The notes below the pieces were generated by a model. The model was given only the letters and a program-made list of their open reading frames with translations. It searched no databases and was not told where the DNA came from. Shown piece after piece: positions 43,830-55,116 of a stretch of 64,000 bases of DNA. This stretch comes from CBDDHT01 sp965227905 (lineage in GTDB: Bacteria > Pseudomonadota > Alphaproteobacteria > Rhizobiales > Methyloligellaceae): positions 3,038,001 to 3,102,000 of the forward strand of contig OZ245780.1 in assembly GCA_965227905.1 (NCBI GenBank), in the 5' to 3' direction. Position 1 is the stretch's first letter, and each line of letters opens with the position of its first letter. A program made the translations under genes and the position numbers.

Positions 43830-45065
43830 CTAGTTGATCGTGTTCTTAAAGATCTGACCGTCCCGCATGATCAAAGGCATATGGGCGCCTTGTTCGGTGA
43901 GCAGAGCGAGGTCGTCCAATGGGTTTCCATCAACGGCGATCATGTCGGCATAAGCACCGGGCGCAATCGTTCCGATTTCGCCTTCCTTGCGGATAACGCG
44001 CGCTGCGACGTGGGTCGCCGATGCGATGACCTCTCGTGCAGGGAGAACCCGGCCGCGGATCGTGAATTCTTCCGATTGGCGTGGATGCATGGCGCCGAGC
44101 AGGTCGGTGCCGTAACCCATGTCGATCCCGGCGGCCTTCAGGGTCTCGAGCGATGTGAACCCTGCCGTCCGCACATCATCGATCTTGGCCACGGACTCAG
44201 GCGGCAGTCCGAGGGCAGCGCCTTCCTCGGACAAGGCTTCGAAGGTGACGAGAGTAGGTACGGAGACTGCGCCTTTCTCCTTCATCAGGGCGGCTGTCTG
44301 TGGAGAGACCAGGTTTGCGTGTTCGATGCAGCGCACGCCGAGTTCGACGCATCGGGTGATCGCATCATTCGTATAGAGATGGGCAGCGCAATAGGTCTGT
44401 GCGGATTGAGCTTCCTCGACGGCGGCCGCAATTTCTTCGCGGGAGAATCCGAAGTTCGCAATCGGGTCGGTCGGCGAGGATACGCCGCCGTTGGTCATCA
44501 ATTTGATGAAATTCGCACCGCCTTTGATCTCCTCGCGCGCGGCACGCCTGACTTCACCGACGCCATCGCACACCCGGCCAAGTGTACCCAGCTTGTCCGG
44601 ATAATAGTCGACGGACCGGCTGTGATAGCGCCCGCGATAGTCCGTGTGGCCGCCGGTTTGCGACAAAGCCTTGCCGCAGATGACCAGGCGCGGTCCAGCA
44701 ATCGCGCCTTCCTCTACCGCCATAACGAGGCCGATATCCGCGCCGCCGAGATCGCGAACCGTCGTAAAGCCACGCATCAGCATGCCATTCATGATTTGCG
44801 CCGACCGCGCAGCAACAAGAGAATTGGGGAGTTCGGCATTAGCGCCGAGATTGACGATTGTTGCGATGACATGCACATGGCAATCGATGAGGCCGGGCAT
44901 CAGCGTGCGCCCGGCAAGATCGATCTGTCGGGCACTGGCGCTCTCAATCGGCTGATCGGAAACCTCGCGGATTTTGTCATTTTCGATCAGGACGTTGATG
45001 GGGCCTTTCGGATCATCCGAGGTCCCGTCGACGAGATGGCCATTCTTGATCAGGGTGAGCGCCAT
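43830..45065 (-). CDS. Amidohydrolase-superfamily protein, Xaa-Pro dipeptidase/imidazolonepropionase-like
   Basis: 411 residues. Metal-site motifs: LMPGLIDCHVHV (HxH), carboxylated Lys in NFIKLMTNGGVSSPTDP, CAAHLYTNDAI, CIEHANLV and GYGTDLLGAM. These match the prolidase-like carboxypeptidase group that cleaves N-acylated or proline-containing dipeptides. A Dpp-type oligopeptide importer lies directly upstream in the same direction, so imported peptides or N-acyl amino acids are likely substrates (inference). Confidence 0.9.
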   Translation of the reverse strand: MALTLIKNGHLVDGTSDDPKGPINVLIENDKIREVSDQPIESASARQIDLAGRTLMPGLIDCHVHVIATIVNLGANAELPNSLVAARSAQIMNGMLMRGFTTVRDLGGADIGLVMAVEEGAIAGPRLVICGKALSQTGGHTDYRGRYHSRSVDYYPDKLGTLGRVCDGVGEVRRAAREEIKGGANFIKLMTNGGVSSPTDPIANFGFSREEIAAAVEEAQSAQTYCAAHLYTNDAITRCVELGVRCIEHANLVSPQTAALMKEKGAVSVPTLVTFEALSEEGAALGLPPESVAKIDDVRTAGFTSLETLKAAGIDMGYGTDLLGAMHPRQSEEFTIRGRVLPAREVIASATHVAARVIRKEGEIGTIAPGAYADMIAVDGNPLDDLALLTEQGAHMPLIMRDGQIFKNTIN

Positions 45066-45098
45066 GGGTTTCGCCCTCTTTAAGTGTTTTAAGACGCG

Positions 45099-46829
<1,731 letters not shown>

Positions 46830-46839
46830 TGCTCTGCTC

Positions 46840-47769
46840 TCACCGTAGCTTCGGATTGAGAGCGTCGCGCAGCCAGTCGCCGAGCATGTTCACGGAGAGG
46901 ACCAGAATGGCCAGGCTCATGGCTGGGAAAAAGGTGATCCACCAGACACCGGAGAACAGAAAATTGTTGCCGATGCGGATGAGTGTTCCAAGCGAGGGCT
47001 GAGTCGGTGGAATCCCAACGCCGAGGAAACTCAGGGTTGCCTCGATAATGATCGCGATCGCCAGGTTAATGGTCGCGATCACCAGTACCGGACCAAGCAC
47101 GTTGGGCAGGACATGACGAAAGATGATCAGCCGTGGCGGCAGACCTATGACCTGCACCGCCTGTACATATTCTTTCGATTTCTCGACCATCGTCGAGGCC
47201 CGAACGGTCCGCGCATATTGCGGCCAGGTTGAGAGCCCGATGGATAGCACCACCACAGCGATCGCAACGATTTCAAGCGCGTCCGAGGGGAGGGTGGTTT
47301 TCAGAACACCGTCGATCAGCAGGGCGACGAGAATGGCTGGAAAGCTCAGCTGGACATCGGCAACGCGCATGATGGCGTCGTCAATCCATTCGCCCGCATA
47401 GCCGGCCAGCAGACCCAGACCGACACCCAATATGGCAGCCAGAAAGACCGAGGCGAGGCCAACGAACAAAGAGAGCCGGGTCCCAAAGATGATTGCAGAC
47501 AACAAGTCGCGTCCCTGATCGTCGGTGCCAAGCAGGAATCGCGGATCGCCTTCGGCACTCCACACTGGCGGCAATTCGGAATCCAACAGCGAGATGTTGG
47601 CCAGATCGTAGGTGTTGTGGGGGGCAACGAAGGGTGCAAAGACCGAGGCAAGGAAGAATATGAGAGTAATCACCGCGGCCAGCACCGTCACTGGCGACGA
47701 GACAAAGCTGTAGAACAGATCGCTATCGATAATCCTGCGCAATCGGGATTGACGTGTTGCTGCTTTCAT
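46840..47769 (-). CDS. Peptide-type ABC transporter permease, DppC-like
   Basis: 309 residues with about six helices, the N-terminal OppC region (SPVTVLAAVITLIFFLASVFAPFVAPHNTYDLANISLL) and the permease core (LGTDDQGRDLLSAIIFGTRLSLFVGLASVFLAAILGVGLGLLAGYAG). Start chosen at the ATG at 47769, 13 bases after the upstream permease begins to end; a longer in-frame start at 47850 would overlap that gene by 68 bases. Confidence 0.93.
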   Translation of the reverse strand: MKAATRQSRLRRIIDSDLFYSFVSSPVTVLAAVITLIFFLASVFAPFVAPHNTYDLANISLLDSELPPVWSAEGDPRFLLGTDDQGRDLLSAIIFGTRLSLFVGLASVFLAAILGVGLGLLAGYAGEWIDDAIMRVADVQLSFPAILVALLIDGVLKTTLPSDALEIVAIAVVVLSIGLSTWPQYARTVRASTMVEKSKEYVQAVQVIGLPPRLIIFRHVLPNVLGPVLVIATINLAIAIIIEATLSFLGVGIPPTQPSLGTLIRIGNNFLFSGVWWITFFPAMSLAILVLSVNMLGDWLRDALNPKLR

Positions 47770-47782
47770 CGCCGGCACGCCT

Positions 47783-48766
47783 TCATTTGCTGCTTCCCGC
47801 CGTGCGCACACGCAGCCGTGGATCGATGCTGTAGTAGAGCAGGTCCACAACTAGATTGATGATGACGAATAGGAACGCGACCAGGATCAGATAAGCGGCC
47901 ATCACTGGGATATCGACGGAGTTGACGGCCTGGATGAACAGGTAGCCCATGCCCGGCCACTGGAAGACCGTTTCGGTAATAATCGCAAAGGCGATGATCG
48001 AGCCGAGTTGGAGACCTGTGACCGTTATCACCGGGACCAGCGTGTTCTTCAAGGCATGGCGGTAGTTGACAACCTTCTCTGGCAGCCCCCGGGCACGGGC
48101 GAACTTGATGTAATCGGTTCGCATGACCTCCAGCATTTCGGCGCGAACAAGCCGCATGATCAAGGTCATCTGGAAAAGGCCGAGGGTGATGGTCGGGAGA
48201 ATGAGTGATTTCAGGCCGCTCCAAGTAAGGAGGCCCGTTGTCCAGAACCCGAGATCGACCACGTCACCGCGTCCGGAGGAGGGCAGGAGATCCAATGTTA
48301 CGGCGAAGAGATAGATCAAGAGAATGCCGACGAGAAATGGCGGAAGTGAAATCCCGATGAGGGCAACGGCCTGAGAGGTCTTGGCTGTCCAGCGTTTTCG
48401 ATGGAGACCGCTTAGAACGCCCAGCGGAATTCCAACGAAGAGCGCAAACAACGCCGACATGAATGACAATTCGAGTGTTGCTGGAATGCGCACCGCAAAC
48501 AGATCAAGAACCGGTCGCTTCTGACGATAGGAGATACCGAATTCGCCGCGTACGGCTCTGCCGACAAAACGGGCGAACTGGACAGGCGCTGGATCGTTCA
48601 GTCCGAGTTCCTGACGGAGTTCCTCGCGTTCCTTATCGCCTGTGTCCTGGCCGACAAGGCCAACGATCGGATCGCCCACATACTGGAACAACGAGAAAGC
48701 AACCAACGCGACAGTGAGCATTACGAAAACCGCGTGCAGCATACGCTTGGCGATAAAAGTGAGCAC
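47783..48766 (-). CDS. Peptide-type ABC transporter permease, DppB-like
   Basis: 327 residues with the DppB/OppB start (MLTFIAKRMLHAVFVMLTVALVAFSLFQYVGDPIVGLVGQDT) and the conserved cytoplasmic loop (RAEMLEVMRTDYIKFARARGLPEKVVNYRHALKNTLVPVITVTGLQLG). Starts with GTG. A terminator-like structure separates it from the upstream binding-protein gene. Confidence 0.94.
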   Translation of the reverse strand: MLTFIAKRMLHAVFVMLTVALVAFSLFQYVGDPIVGLVGQDTGDKEREELRQELGLNDPAPVQFARFVGRAVRGEFGISYRQKRPVLDLFAVRIPATLELSFMSALFALFVGIPLGVLSGLHRKRWTAKTSQAVALIGISLPPFLVGILLIYLFAVTLDLLPSSGRGDVVDLGFWTTGLLTWSGLKSLILPTITLGLFQMTLIMRLVRAEMLEVMRTDYIKFARARGLPEKVVNYRHALKNTLVPVITVTGLQLGSIIAFAIITETVFQWPGMGYLFIQAVNSVDIPVMAAYLILVAFLFVIINLVVDLLYYSIDPRLRVRTAGSSK

Positions 48767-48799
48767 GGGCGGGTTTCCAGGTCAGGTCGGTTCAGATGC

Positions 48800-48860
48800 A
48801 AAAAAATCGACAAAGCATTGTCGAAACGAAATCGGGGCGACCCATGCGGACCGCCCCGAT
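48800..48860 (-). terminator. Rho-independent-like terminator between binding protein and permeases
   Basis: Two hairpins in tandem on the minus strand. ATCGGGGCG / CGCCCCGAT (48831-48839, 48852-48860) begins 12 bases after the binding-protein stop. CGACAA / TTGTCG (48808-48813, 48818-48823) is followed by AT and a run of T. This fits partial termination that leaves the permease genes expressed below the binding protein. Confidence 0.7.
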
Positions 48861-48872
48861 GCCGTAGCGTGG

Positions 48873-50501
48873 TTACTTCACTTCTACAAAGCGTAGCGTG
48901 AAGGTGTTGTCAGGATTTTGAGCAAGACTCACGCTGTCTTTGACGCCCCAAGCCAGCGCCTGCTGATGCAGGGGCAGATGGCCGATATCTTCCTTGTGGA
49001 GCTTCATGGCTTCACTCATCAAGCTGCCCCGTGTCTTCGGATCGACTTCGACGGCAATCTTGTTAAGCAGCGCATCGATCTTGTGATTGGAGTAGCGGCT
49101 TGTGTTCCAGCTTGCCTGACCGGAGCCGGCCTTCGTGCCTTTGGCGACCAGATCGGCCGGTGAGGCAACATTGTAGAAGAAGGTGTTGTGCATATCGAGC
49201 GAGCCGGGCGTCCAACCCAACAGATAGAAGCTGGAGTCCATGGCCTTCAGCTTCTCGAAATGCTTCGCTTTCGTCTGAGCGTTCAGTTTGGCTTTGACGC
49301 CGATCTTGGCCAGCATGGCCGTGACGGCCTGACAGATCGCTTCGTCATTGACGTAGCGGTCGTTGGGGCAGTCGAAGGTGACCTCGAAGCCGTTCGGATA
49401 ACCAGCTTCTGCGAGCAGTTTCTTGGAAGCCGCCGGATCGAACGGGAAGCGCTCATTGAGCGTCTCATCGAATCCGTTGATGCCGCGTCCAACCATTAGA
49501 GCGGTCGGTTTCGAGGCACCGCGCATGACCTTCTTCTGGATCGCGTTGATGTTGATGGCCTGATAGAAGGCCTTTCGGACGCGCATGTCCTTGAATGGGT
49601 TCTTGCCTTTGACGCTGGAATATTTCAGTTCGTCATTGGCCTGATCCATGCCGAGGAAAATGGTGCGGACTTCCGGGTTCTGCATGACCTTGAGACCGCT
49701 CTTCTTGTTGACGCGGTCGACATCCTGCAGCGGTACCGGATACATCATGTCCAGCTCGCCTGAGAGGAACGACGCCACGCGTGTGGCTGCGGCCTTGATC
49801 GGGGTGAAGGTCGCTGTTGTGACGTTTGATTTGATCTTGCCCCAGTAGTTCGGATTTTTGGCAAGAACGGTCTTCACATCCGGTTCGCGACTCTTCAGCA
49901 TGAACGGCCCGGTGCCATTGGCGTTGATCGTCGCGAAATTCTCTTCGCCCTGGGCGAGCGCGCCGACTTTGACGGCGTTATTCTTTTCCGACCATTCCTT
50001 ATCGAAGATGTACCAGAGGCCGATTTCGTTCAGCAGAATCGGCCGAGGGCCGTCCGTGATGAACTCGACGGTGTAGTCATCGACCTTCTTGGCTTCCTTG
50101 ATGCCTGCAACAAATGGAGCGATGTCCGAGGACTTCTGGCGGGCGCGCTCATAGGAGAAGATCACATCATCGGCATTGAAAGCGTTTCCGTTGTGGAACT
50201 TGACGCCCTGCCGCAGCTTGAACACCCATTTGGTCGGCTCCGGTGTCGACCATTCTGTCGCCAGGGCCGGTTCGATTTCGAATTTCTCGTTTCGTCGAAT
50301 GAGGCCTTCATAGACATTGCCCATGAACCCCAGGGTCATCGTCTCATTGATGTTGTAGGGATCCATGGTGACGGCGTCGCTCTGGAACGCCCAGCGAAAT
50401 TCTTTTGCCAATACGGGGACGCTCGCGCTTCCCAATAAGGCACCGACGATCGCCGCACTGGCCGCGTATCGGAGGATTGAACCGGTGTTGCGTTGTCTCA
50501 T
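48873..50501 (-). CDS. Family 5 peptide-type ABC transporter substrate-binding protein
   Basis: 542 residues with a signal peptide (YAASAAIVGALLGSASVPVLAKE). Family motifs are visible: FRWAFQSDAVTMDPYNINETMTLGFMGNVYEGLIRRNEKFEIEPALATEWSTPEPTKWVFKLRQGVKFHNGNAFNADDVIFSYERA and VRKAFYQAININAIQKKVMRGASKPT. Members bind peptides, nickel, opines or glutathione. First gene of the Dpp-type operon. No strong ribosome-binding site precedes the ATG. Confidence 0.94.
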   Translation of the reverse strand: MRQRNTGSILRYAASAAIVGALLGSASVPVLAKEFRWAFQSDAVTMDPYNINETMTLGFMGNVYEGLIRRNEKFEIEPALATEWSTPEPTKWVFKLRQGVKFHNGNAFNADDVIFSYERARQKSSDIAPFVAGIKEAKKVDDYTVEFITDGPRPILLNEIGLWYIFDKEWSEKNNAVKVGALAQGEENFATINANGTGPFMLKSREPDVKTVLAKNPNYWGKIKSNVTTATFTPIKAAATRVASFLSGELDMMYPVPLQDVDRVNKKSGLKVMQNPEVRTIFLGMDQANDELKYSSVKGKNPFKDMRVRKAFYQAININAIQKKVMRGASKPTALMVGRGINGFDETLNERFPFDPAASKKLLAEAGYPNGFEVTFDCPNDRYVNDEAICQAVTAMLAKIGVKAKLNAQTKAKHFEKLKAMDSSFYLLGWTPGSLDMHNTFFYNVASPADLVAKGTKAGSGQASWNTSRYSNHKIDALLNKIAVEVDPKTRGSLMSEAMKLHKEDIGHLPLHQQALAWGVKDSVSLAQNPDNTFTLRFVEVK

Positions 50502-50834
50502 CCGGAAAGACTCCCTGGCTACTGGTTGATGGTTGCCATCTGGAACCGGTGGTATCGACGTTGGGGCGTCGTTGTTTTCCGGTTCGGCATAAACCCTTTG
50601 GAGGAGGCATACTGCCCCGCCGCGAAATTCAAGTCCACCATATGGGACGTCGCAACAGTTCTATCGTGGGCCAGCTTGGTGAATCGCGCATCATTTGTGC
50701 AACCTGCTTTTAGGACTGCTCGCTCTTGAGGCGATTTGGAGTCGTGCTCTTTTGCGATTGGGGTCAATTGGGAGACAGTTTCCTCTCACACGATCCGCCA
50801 TAATCGATCAACGGGTCCAGCCAAGGAGTTCTCA
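50502..50834. other. 333-base divergent intergenic region
   Basis: No gene, RNA or convincing operator seen. It separates the Dpp-type operon and the carbamoylsarcosine-amidase-like gene and must hold promoters for both. GGAGGAGG near 50600 has no start codon in a useful frame. Confidence 0.5.
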
Positions 50835-51470
50835 ATGGCCGATGTTTACGAGCAACGAAGTTACGCCCAGGTGCCAATCGGGTTTGGCGAGAAGCCTGGC
50901 ATCGTTGTTATTGATTTCCAGGTCGGTTTTACCGATCCCCAATATGATCTTGGCGGTGCGCCGCTGATCATGCGTGCGCTCGACAACACCGCGCGTCTTT
51001 TGGATGTGGCGCGGCGTGCCGGCGTTCCCATCGCCTCTTGCTACACGTCCTATCTCAATGAGCGCGAAATGCCGTATTGGAAAGTCAAAGCGGTGCATGA
51101 GACCTTTATTCACGGCCATCCATCCACCCTGTTGGATCCCAAGATCTACGACGAGGATTATGACGTCAAAATCTGCAAGACCGGCGCCTCGATCTTCTTC
51201 GACACCACTGTCGCGTCCTACTTCGCAAAGGAACGTGTCGACACGGTTTTGGTCACGGGATGTGTGACGAGCGGCTGTGTCCGCGCGTCGTCGATCGACA
51301 GCTTCTCGCATCGCTTCCGCACAATCGTTCCGGAAGACTGCGTCGGCGACCATGATGATGGACCGCATCAAGATAATCTTCGCGATATATCAAGGCGTTA
51401 CGCCGATATCTCCGATGCCGACGAGTGCATTGAATTCGTTGAAAACTGGCGGAAGAAGAACGAGAACTGA
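50835..51470 (+). CDS. Isochorismatase-family hydrolase, N-carbamoylsarcosine amidase-like
   Basis: 211 residues. Catalytic triad positions are Asp27 (IVVIDFQVGFTD), Lys115 (ICKTGAS) and Cys148 (VTGCVTSGCVRASSID). The SGCVRA context and the N-terminal YAQVPIGFGEKPGIVVIDFQ resemble N-carbamoylsarcosine amidohydrolase, which turns N-carbamoylsarcosine into sarcosine, CO2 and ammonia. Other isochorismatase-like amidases are possible. AAGGAG lies eight bases before the ATG. Its chemistry parallels the carbamoylase at the left edge, although the two loci are 43 kb apart. Confidence 0.9.
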   Translation: MADVYEQRSYAQVPIGFGEKPGIVVIDFQVGFTDPQYDLGGAPLIMRALDNTARLLDVARRAGVPIASCYTSYLNEREMPYWKVKAVHETFIHGHPSTLLDPKIYDEDYDVKICKTGASIFFDTTVASYFAKERVDTVLVTGCVTSGCVRASSIDSFSHRFRTIVPEDCVGDHDDGPHQDNLRDISRRYADISDADECIEFVENWRKKNEN

Positions 51471-51486
51471 GGGGATGCCCCGGCTG

Positions 51487-51981
51487 CTACTGGCCGGGGC
51501 CACCCTTGCTTCGCCATGGGTCCACCGCTGAACCGACAGCGATACGGCCAGGGGTCAACACCTCGGCCGTAACGCCGCCATGGCCGCGGACGGCGTTGTA
51601 ACCACCGTTGCCCAGGACCTCTTCCATACGGCTGCAAGGCGCGCAGATACCGGTTATCGATAGGATGGCCTCGCCAATTCGGATGCCGTGATTGCGAACG
51701 GCCATCAGGTTCAAACCGGAGATTGCAATATTGCGGCGAAGGGCGGCCGGATCGATTTTGGTCTGGCGAACAAGGGCCGCGATGACATCCAGATGTTCCC
51801 ATTGGATCAGCGTGACAGCACGCTTGCCTGGCGTGTTGCGACGGTCACCGACAAGACCGCCCATCGCGATTTCCACGTCTTCGACAATCTTCAGCGGCTC
51901 GCGCCGCTCGGGGCGCAGACCGATCCATTCAATGCGGCCGGCGCCGGCATGTCGCGACATGAGTTCTGCAATTAGTGGCAT
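51487..51981 (-). CDS. MOSC-domain protein
   Basis: 164 residues with the MOSC pattern GLVGDRRNTPGKRAVTLIQWEHLDVIAAL, LRRNIAISGLNLMAVRNHGIRIGEAILSITGICAPCSRME. The conserved Cys in GICAPCSRME is the family's proposed sulfur or molybdenum-cofactor site. MOSC proteins move sulfur or reduce N-hydroxylated compounds with Moco partners; no partner is adjacent. It lies downstream of the degenerate kinase gene (69 bases) and converges with the amidase gene. Confidence 0.92.
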   Translation of the reverse strand: MPLIAELMSRHAGAGRIEWIGLRPERREPLKIVEDVEIAMGGLVGDRRNTPGKRAVTLIQWEHLDVIAALVRQTKIDPAALRRNIAISGLNLMAVRNHGIRIGEAILSITGICAPCSRMEEVLGNGGYNAVRGHGGVTAEVLTPGRIAVGSAVDPWRSKGGPGQ

Positions 51982-52050
51982 GGTCGTGAGGCGTTCTACG
52001 GAATCGATCTGCCTGTGCGCGTCAAACGCGACGCCGTTTGTTCGAGCTTA

Positions 52051-53280
52051 TCAAGCAGCGTCGCAGGCTTCCATGGCTATCGGAAGACGCAGCGCAATGG
52101 TCGTCCCGCGTCCCGGGACACTCTCGATCTCCAATTGCCCATTATGGTCCGCGACGATATCCCGGATGCCGCGAAGATTGTAAGCGGCCTGGACAGACGG
52201 AGTGGAGCCGGCCGCGCCGAGGCTGAACGATGTATGCAGCACCGTATCGATGTCCCTGTGGCTGAGCTCTTTGCTGCTGTCCGATACGCAGACCCGCACG
52301 TGGCGCTCGGTCGCATCCACCACGACATCGATCTTGCCGCCTTCAGGCGTGGCGCTGACGGCATAATTCAGGATCTTGAGTATGCCTTGCATCAAATCGG
52401 TCTTGCGCCCACAGACATGAATGGGATTGGAAGGGAGGACCATTGAAATGCGTCGGCGGCTCTGCTGCATCCCGGATCGGGCAATTTTGACGGCGTTGCC
52501 GACCAGGCTTCCGACATTCTCGATACTGGAAATCTTTTCCTGCCAGCCATCTGGTTTTCGATCGGTTTTGGTAAGTCCGCTAACGAGATCGCTGAGATAA
52601 TGGCTACTTGCTTTGATGAGCTCTGCAGCGTCTTTGCAGTCCGGATCCTCGAGCGGCTCTTCAGCTGCAGATGTAATGGTCATTGACGACTGCAGCATTG
52701 CGCGGAGTGGAACTTCGAGATCCTGAAGTGTGCGCTTCAGAAGGTCGGAATGTGCCTGTCTCGCGCGTTCCAGATCCTGATGAAGGCGCTGCAGTTCGCT
52801 TTCCAGAGAGACCGTATAGAGCGCACTACGAATGGTTTCTTCCAAGAGGATCGGCGTCAGCTGATCTCTTGCAAGGCATGTGACAGCTCCCGCGTTCGAT
52901 GCTGCTTTGCGAAAAGGTTCATCAAGTACATCGGTTAAGAGGATCGGAGCGCTGAGCCGATGGTGGGTATTGAGCGACTCCAATGTCTCAACGCTTGAAT
53001 TGAAGCGACCGCAATCTCCAATCAGCACGGCATCGAATGTCTGACGTTCAAGCGCAACGCGCGCCATGTCGGTCTCTGCGGCATGAATGACGGACATGTC
53101 GTAAGAAGCGATCGTCTCCAGCATCGTCCTGGCAGCGTCGATGAAGCCGTCATCCGTCTCCACGAAAAGAACGGAAAGTGGCTTTGGCGCATCCAAGATC
53201 TCGGATAGCGTTTCGATGGGTTCAGGCTTCTTGTCGTAGGCGTAAAGACAGCCGACAGCACGCGCGAAAGTTGCGCCCAT
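52051..53280 (-). CDS. Degenerate histidine-kinase-like protein with receiver-like N-domain
   Basis: 409 residues. Residues about 35-155 look like a receiver fold (PLSVLFVETDDGFIDAARTMLETIASY...FDAVLIGDCGRFN...APILLTDV). A coiled coil (160-180) follows, then a DHp-like helix and a GHKL ATPase-like domain (300-400). Key residues are changed: the H-box reads LQDLEVPLRAML, with Gln186 for the phosphoacceptor His; the N-box Asn-Ala is Tyr-Ala (ILKILNYAVSATPEGG); the G1 box is DSSKELSHRDI. The late RGTTIALRLP box is kept. It probably signals without autophosphorylation. AGAGGA precedes the ATG. Confidence 0.82.
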   Translation of the reverse strand: MGATFARAVGCLYAYDKKPEPIETLSEILDAPKPLSVLFVETDDGFIDAARTMLETIASYDMSVIHAAETDMARVALERQTFDAVLIGDCGRFNSSVETLESLNTHHRLSAPILLTDVLDEPFRKAASNAGAVTCLARDQLTPILLEETIRSALYTVSLESELQRLHQDLERARQAHSDLLKRTLQDLEVPLRAMLQSSMTITSAAEEPLEDPDCKDAAELIKASSHYLSDLVSGLTKTDRKPDGWQEKISSIENVGSLVGNAVKIARSGMQQSRRRISMVLPSNPIHVCGRKTDLMQGILKILNYAVSATPEGGKIDVVVDATERHVRVCVSDSSKELSHRDIDTVLHTSFSLGAAGSTPSVQAAYNLRGIRDIVADHNGQLEIESVPGRGTTIALRLPIAMEACDAA

Positions 53281-53568
53281 TGCGATCCTCTTATTTTATT
53301 TTTTCTGAGTACAACGGAGAAAACGTCGCACCGGAGGATGCGTAACAGCGGGTCACCGGCGAATCACTGACACCAATGAATTTAAGCGAGTCCGAATGAG
53401 TTTTCCACAGCCTGAGGGCAGAGAAACGCGCACTGTTGCCCGGATGACACGATGCAAGGCGGTCGCGATAAAAAAAGTGCGATTTAGTGTACCGGCCAAT
53501 AGAGGGCGAAGCGCTACTTGTAGATGTCGAATGATTGCACAATCAATATGTTGTGCACTCGTTAACCT
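53281..53568. other. Intergenic region between glpD and the degenerate kinase
   Basis: 288 bases without a supported gene; an 83-codon minus-strand frame has no recognisable features. It includes the perfect inverted repeat TGCACAA / TTGTGCA at 53536-53542 and 53551-53557 (8-base loop), just past glpD. That could be a weak transcription-end hairpin or a binding site. Confidence 0.5.
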
Positions 53569-55095
53569 TTAGCTCGATGGATTTTCAATCGCTGTTCGCG
53601 ACTTCATCCAATCATCGACTCGGGCAAGCTGATCGTTGCTCAAGTGAAGCCCGAGCTTGCTGCGCCGCCATAGAATGTCATCGCTCGTCAGGGCCCATTC
53701 GTGTTGCATCAGATATTCGATTTCGCACGCGGTGAGGCCGGCCCCGAATGACTCTCCAAGGTCAGAGAGTGACCGCGCGTCCCCCAAAAGGTCGTAGACC
53801 CTGGTTCCATAGGAACGAACGAGGCGTCTTGCGTCGTTCTCACCAAGGAACGGGTAGGCTTGTCGAAGCTTCCCTATTTGATCGGCCACGGTATCGAACG
53901 CGAAGCCGCCACCTGGCAATGGCGTCGTTTCGGTCCAGGCCGGTTTCCGCTCCGGAAGGTAAGGGAGCAATTGTTCGAGAACTTCCTCTGCCAGTCGTCG
54001 GTAAGTTGTGATCTTGCCGCCGAACAGAGTCAGCAGCGGGGCTTCGCCGCTACCCTTGTCCAATCGAAGAACATAGTCCCGGGTGGCTTCCTGTGCCGCG
54101 GTTGCGCCGTCGTCATAGAGCGGGCGCACGCCCGCAAAACTCCAAACGATGTCGTCCGGCGAAAGCGGTTTCTTGAAATAGGCGTTGATTGCCTCGCAAA
54201 GGTAGGCTGTTTCCGCGTCGGATAACGCTGCCTCGTCAGGATCGCCTTTGAAGTCCTGGTCGGTCGTACCGATGAGTGTGAAATCGTTTTCATACGGAAT
54301 GGCAAAAACGATCCGCTCGTCCGGATTCTGAAAGATATAGGCACGATCATGATCGAACATCTTGGGGACCACGATATGGCTGCCTTTGACCATGCGCACC
54401 TTGTCGCGGCTGTCGACTTGGACGCGGTTGGACAAGACATCGCCCACCCATGGACCGGCTGCGTTCACCAGGATACGTGCGTGAATCTGAAAAGTGGTGT
54501 CATCGATCATCCGTTTGAGCGTGACACTCCACAAACCGTCGTGCCGCTCTGCCCGAATGCAGGTTGTTCGAACATGAATATCCGCACCGCGCTCGGCGGC
54601 GTCCATGGCGTTGAGCACAACCAGGCGCGCATCGTCCACCCAGCAGTCCGAATACTCGAAGGCGTGTCGATAGGATTCTTTCAGAGGCCCACCGGCAGGG
54701 TCGCGAGATAGATCGAGGCTACGGGTGCCGGGAAGCAGTTTCCGGCCACCGATATGATCGTAGAGAAAGAGGCCAAGGCGGATCAGCCAGCGCGGTCTGA
54801 GTGATGCGTGATGCGGGAGAACAAAGCGCATCGGCCAGATGATGTGCGGGGCAGCGCGCAGAAGTGTCTCGCGCTCGATCAGAGCCTCGCGGACCAATCT
54901 GAATTCATAATGCTCGAGATAGCGCAGACCGCCGTGGATCAGTTTGGTGCTGGCCGATGATGTGCCGTGGCCGAGGTCGTCTTGCTCACACAGAAATACC
55001 GAGTGCCCGCGCCCGGCGGCATCGCGCGCAATGCCGCAACCGTTGATACCGCCACCAATAATGGCGAGATCGTAGATGTCGTCGGGCGAGGGCAT
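53569..55095 (-). CDS. glpD: Aerobic glycerol-3-phosphate dehydrogenase
   Basis: 508-residue FAD enzyme that oxidises sn-glycerol 3-phosphate to dihydroxyacetone phosphate and passes electrons to quinone at the inner membrane. FAD-binding motif YDLAIIGGGINGCGIARDAAGRGHSVFLCEQDDLGHGTSSASTKLIHGGLRYLEHYEF, later FTLIGTTDQDFKGDP and the C-terminal DAO_C-like part (YGTRVYDLLGDARSLSDLGESFGAGLTACEIEYLMQHEWALTSDDILWRRSKLGL). Last gene of the Ugp operon; its product feeds the enzyme encoded by tpiA. Confidence 0.97.
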   Translation of the reverse strand: MPSPDDIYDLAIIGGGINGCGIARDAAGRGHSVFLCEQDDLGHGTSSASTKLIHGGLRYLEHYEFRLVREALIERETLLRAAPHIIWPMRFVLPHHASLRPRWLIRLGLFLYDHIGGRKLLPGTRSLDLSRDPAGGPLKESYRHAFEYSDCWVDDARLVVLNAMDAAERGADIHVRTTCIRAERHDGLWSVTLKRMIDDTTFQIHARILVNAAGPWVGDVLSNRVQVDSRDKVRMVKGSHIVVPKMFDHDRAYIFQNPDERIVFAIPYENDFTLIGTTDQDFKGDPDEAALSDAETAYLCEAINAYFKKPLSPDDIVWSFAGVRPLYDDGATAAQEATRDYVLRLDKGSGEAPLLTLFGGKITTYRRLAEEVLEQLLPYLPERKPAWTETTPLPGGGFAFDTVADQIGKLRQAYPFLGENDARRLVRSYGTRVYDLLGDARSLSDLGESFGAGLTACEIEYLMQHEWALTSDDILWRRSKLGLHLSNDQLARVDDWMKSRTAIENPSS

Positions 55096-55116
55096 TCTGT
55101 CAATCGTACTCCGGGT

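Noticed and set aside
43680..45083. 467-codon plus-strand open frame
   Set aside because: It lies opposite the amidohydrolase gene (43830-45065), whose metal-binding motifs and family match are clear; the antisense translation matches nothing.
53291..53542. 83-codon minus-strand frame between the degenerate kinase and glpD
   Set aside because: No ribosome-binding site, family resemblance or typical composition.
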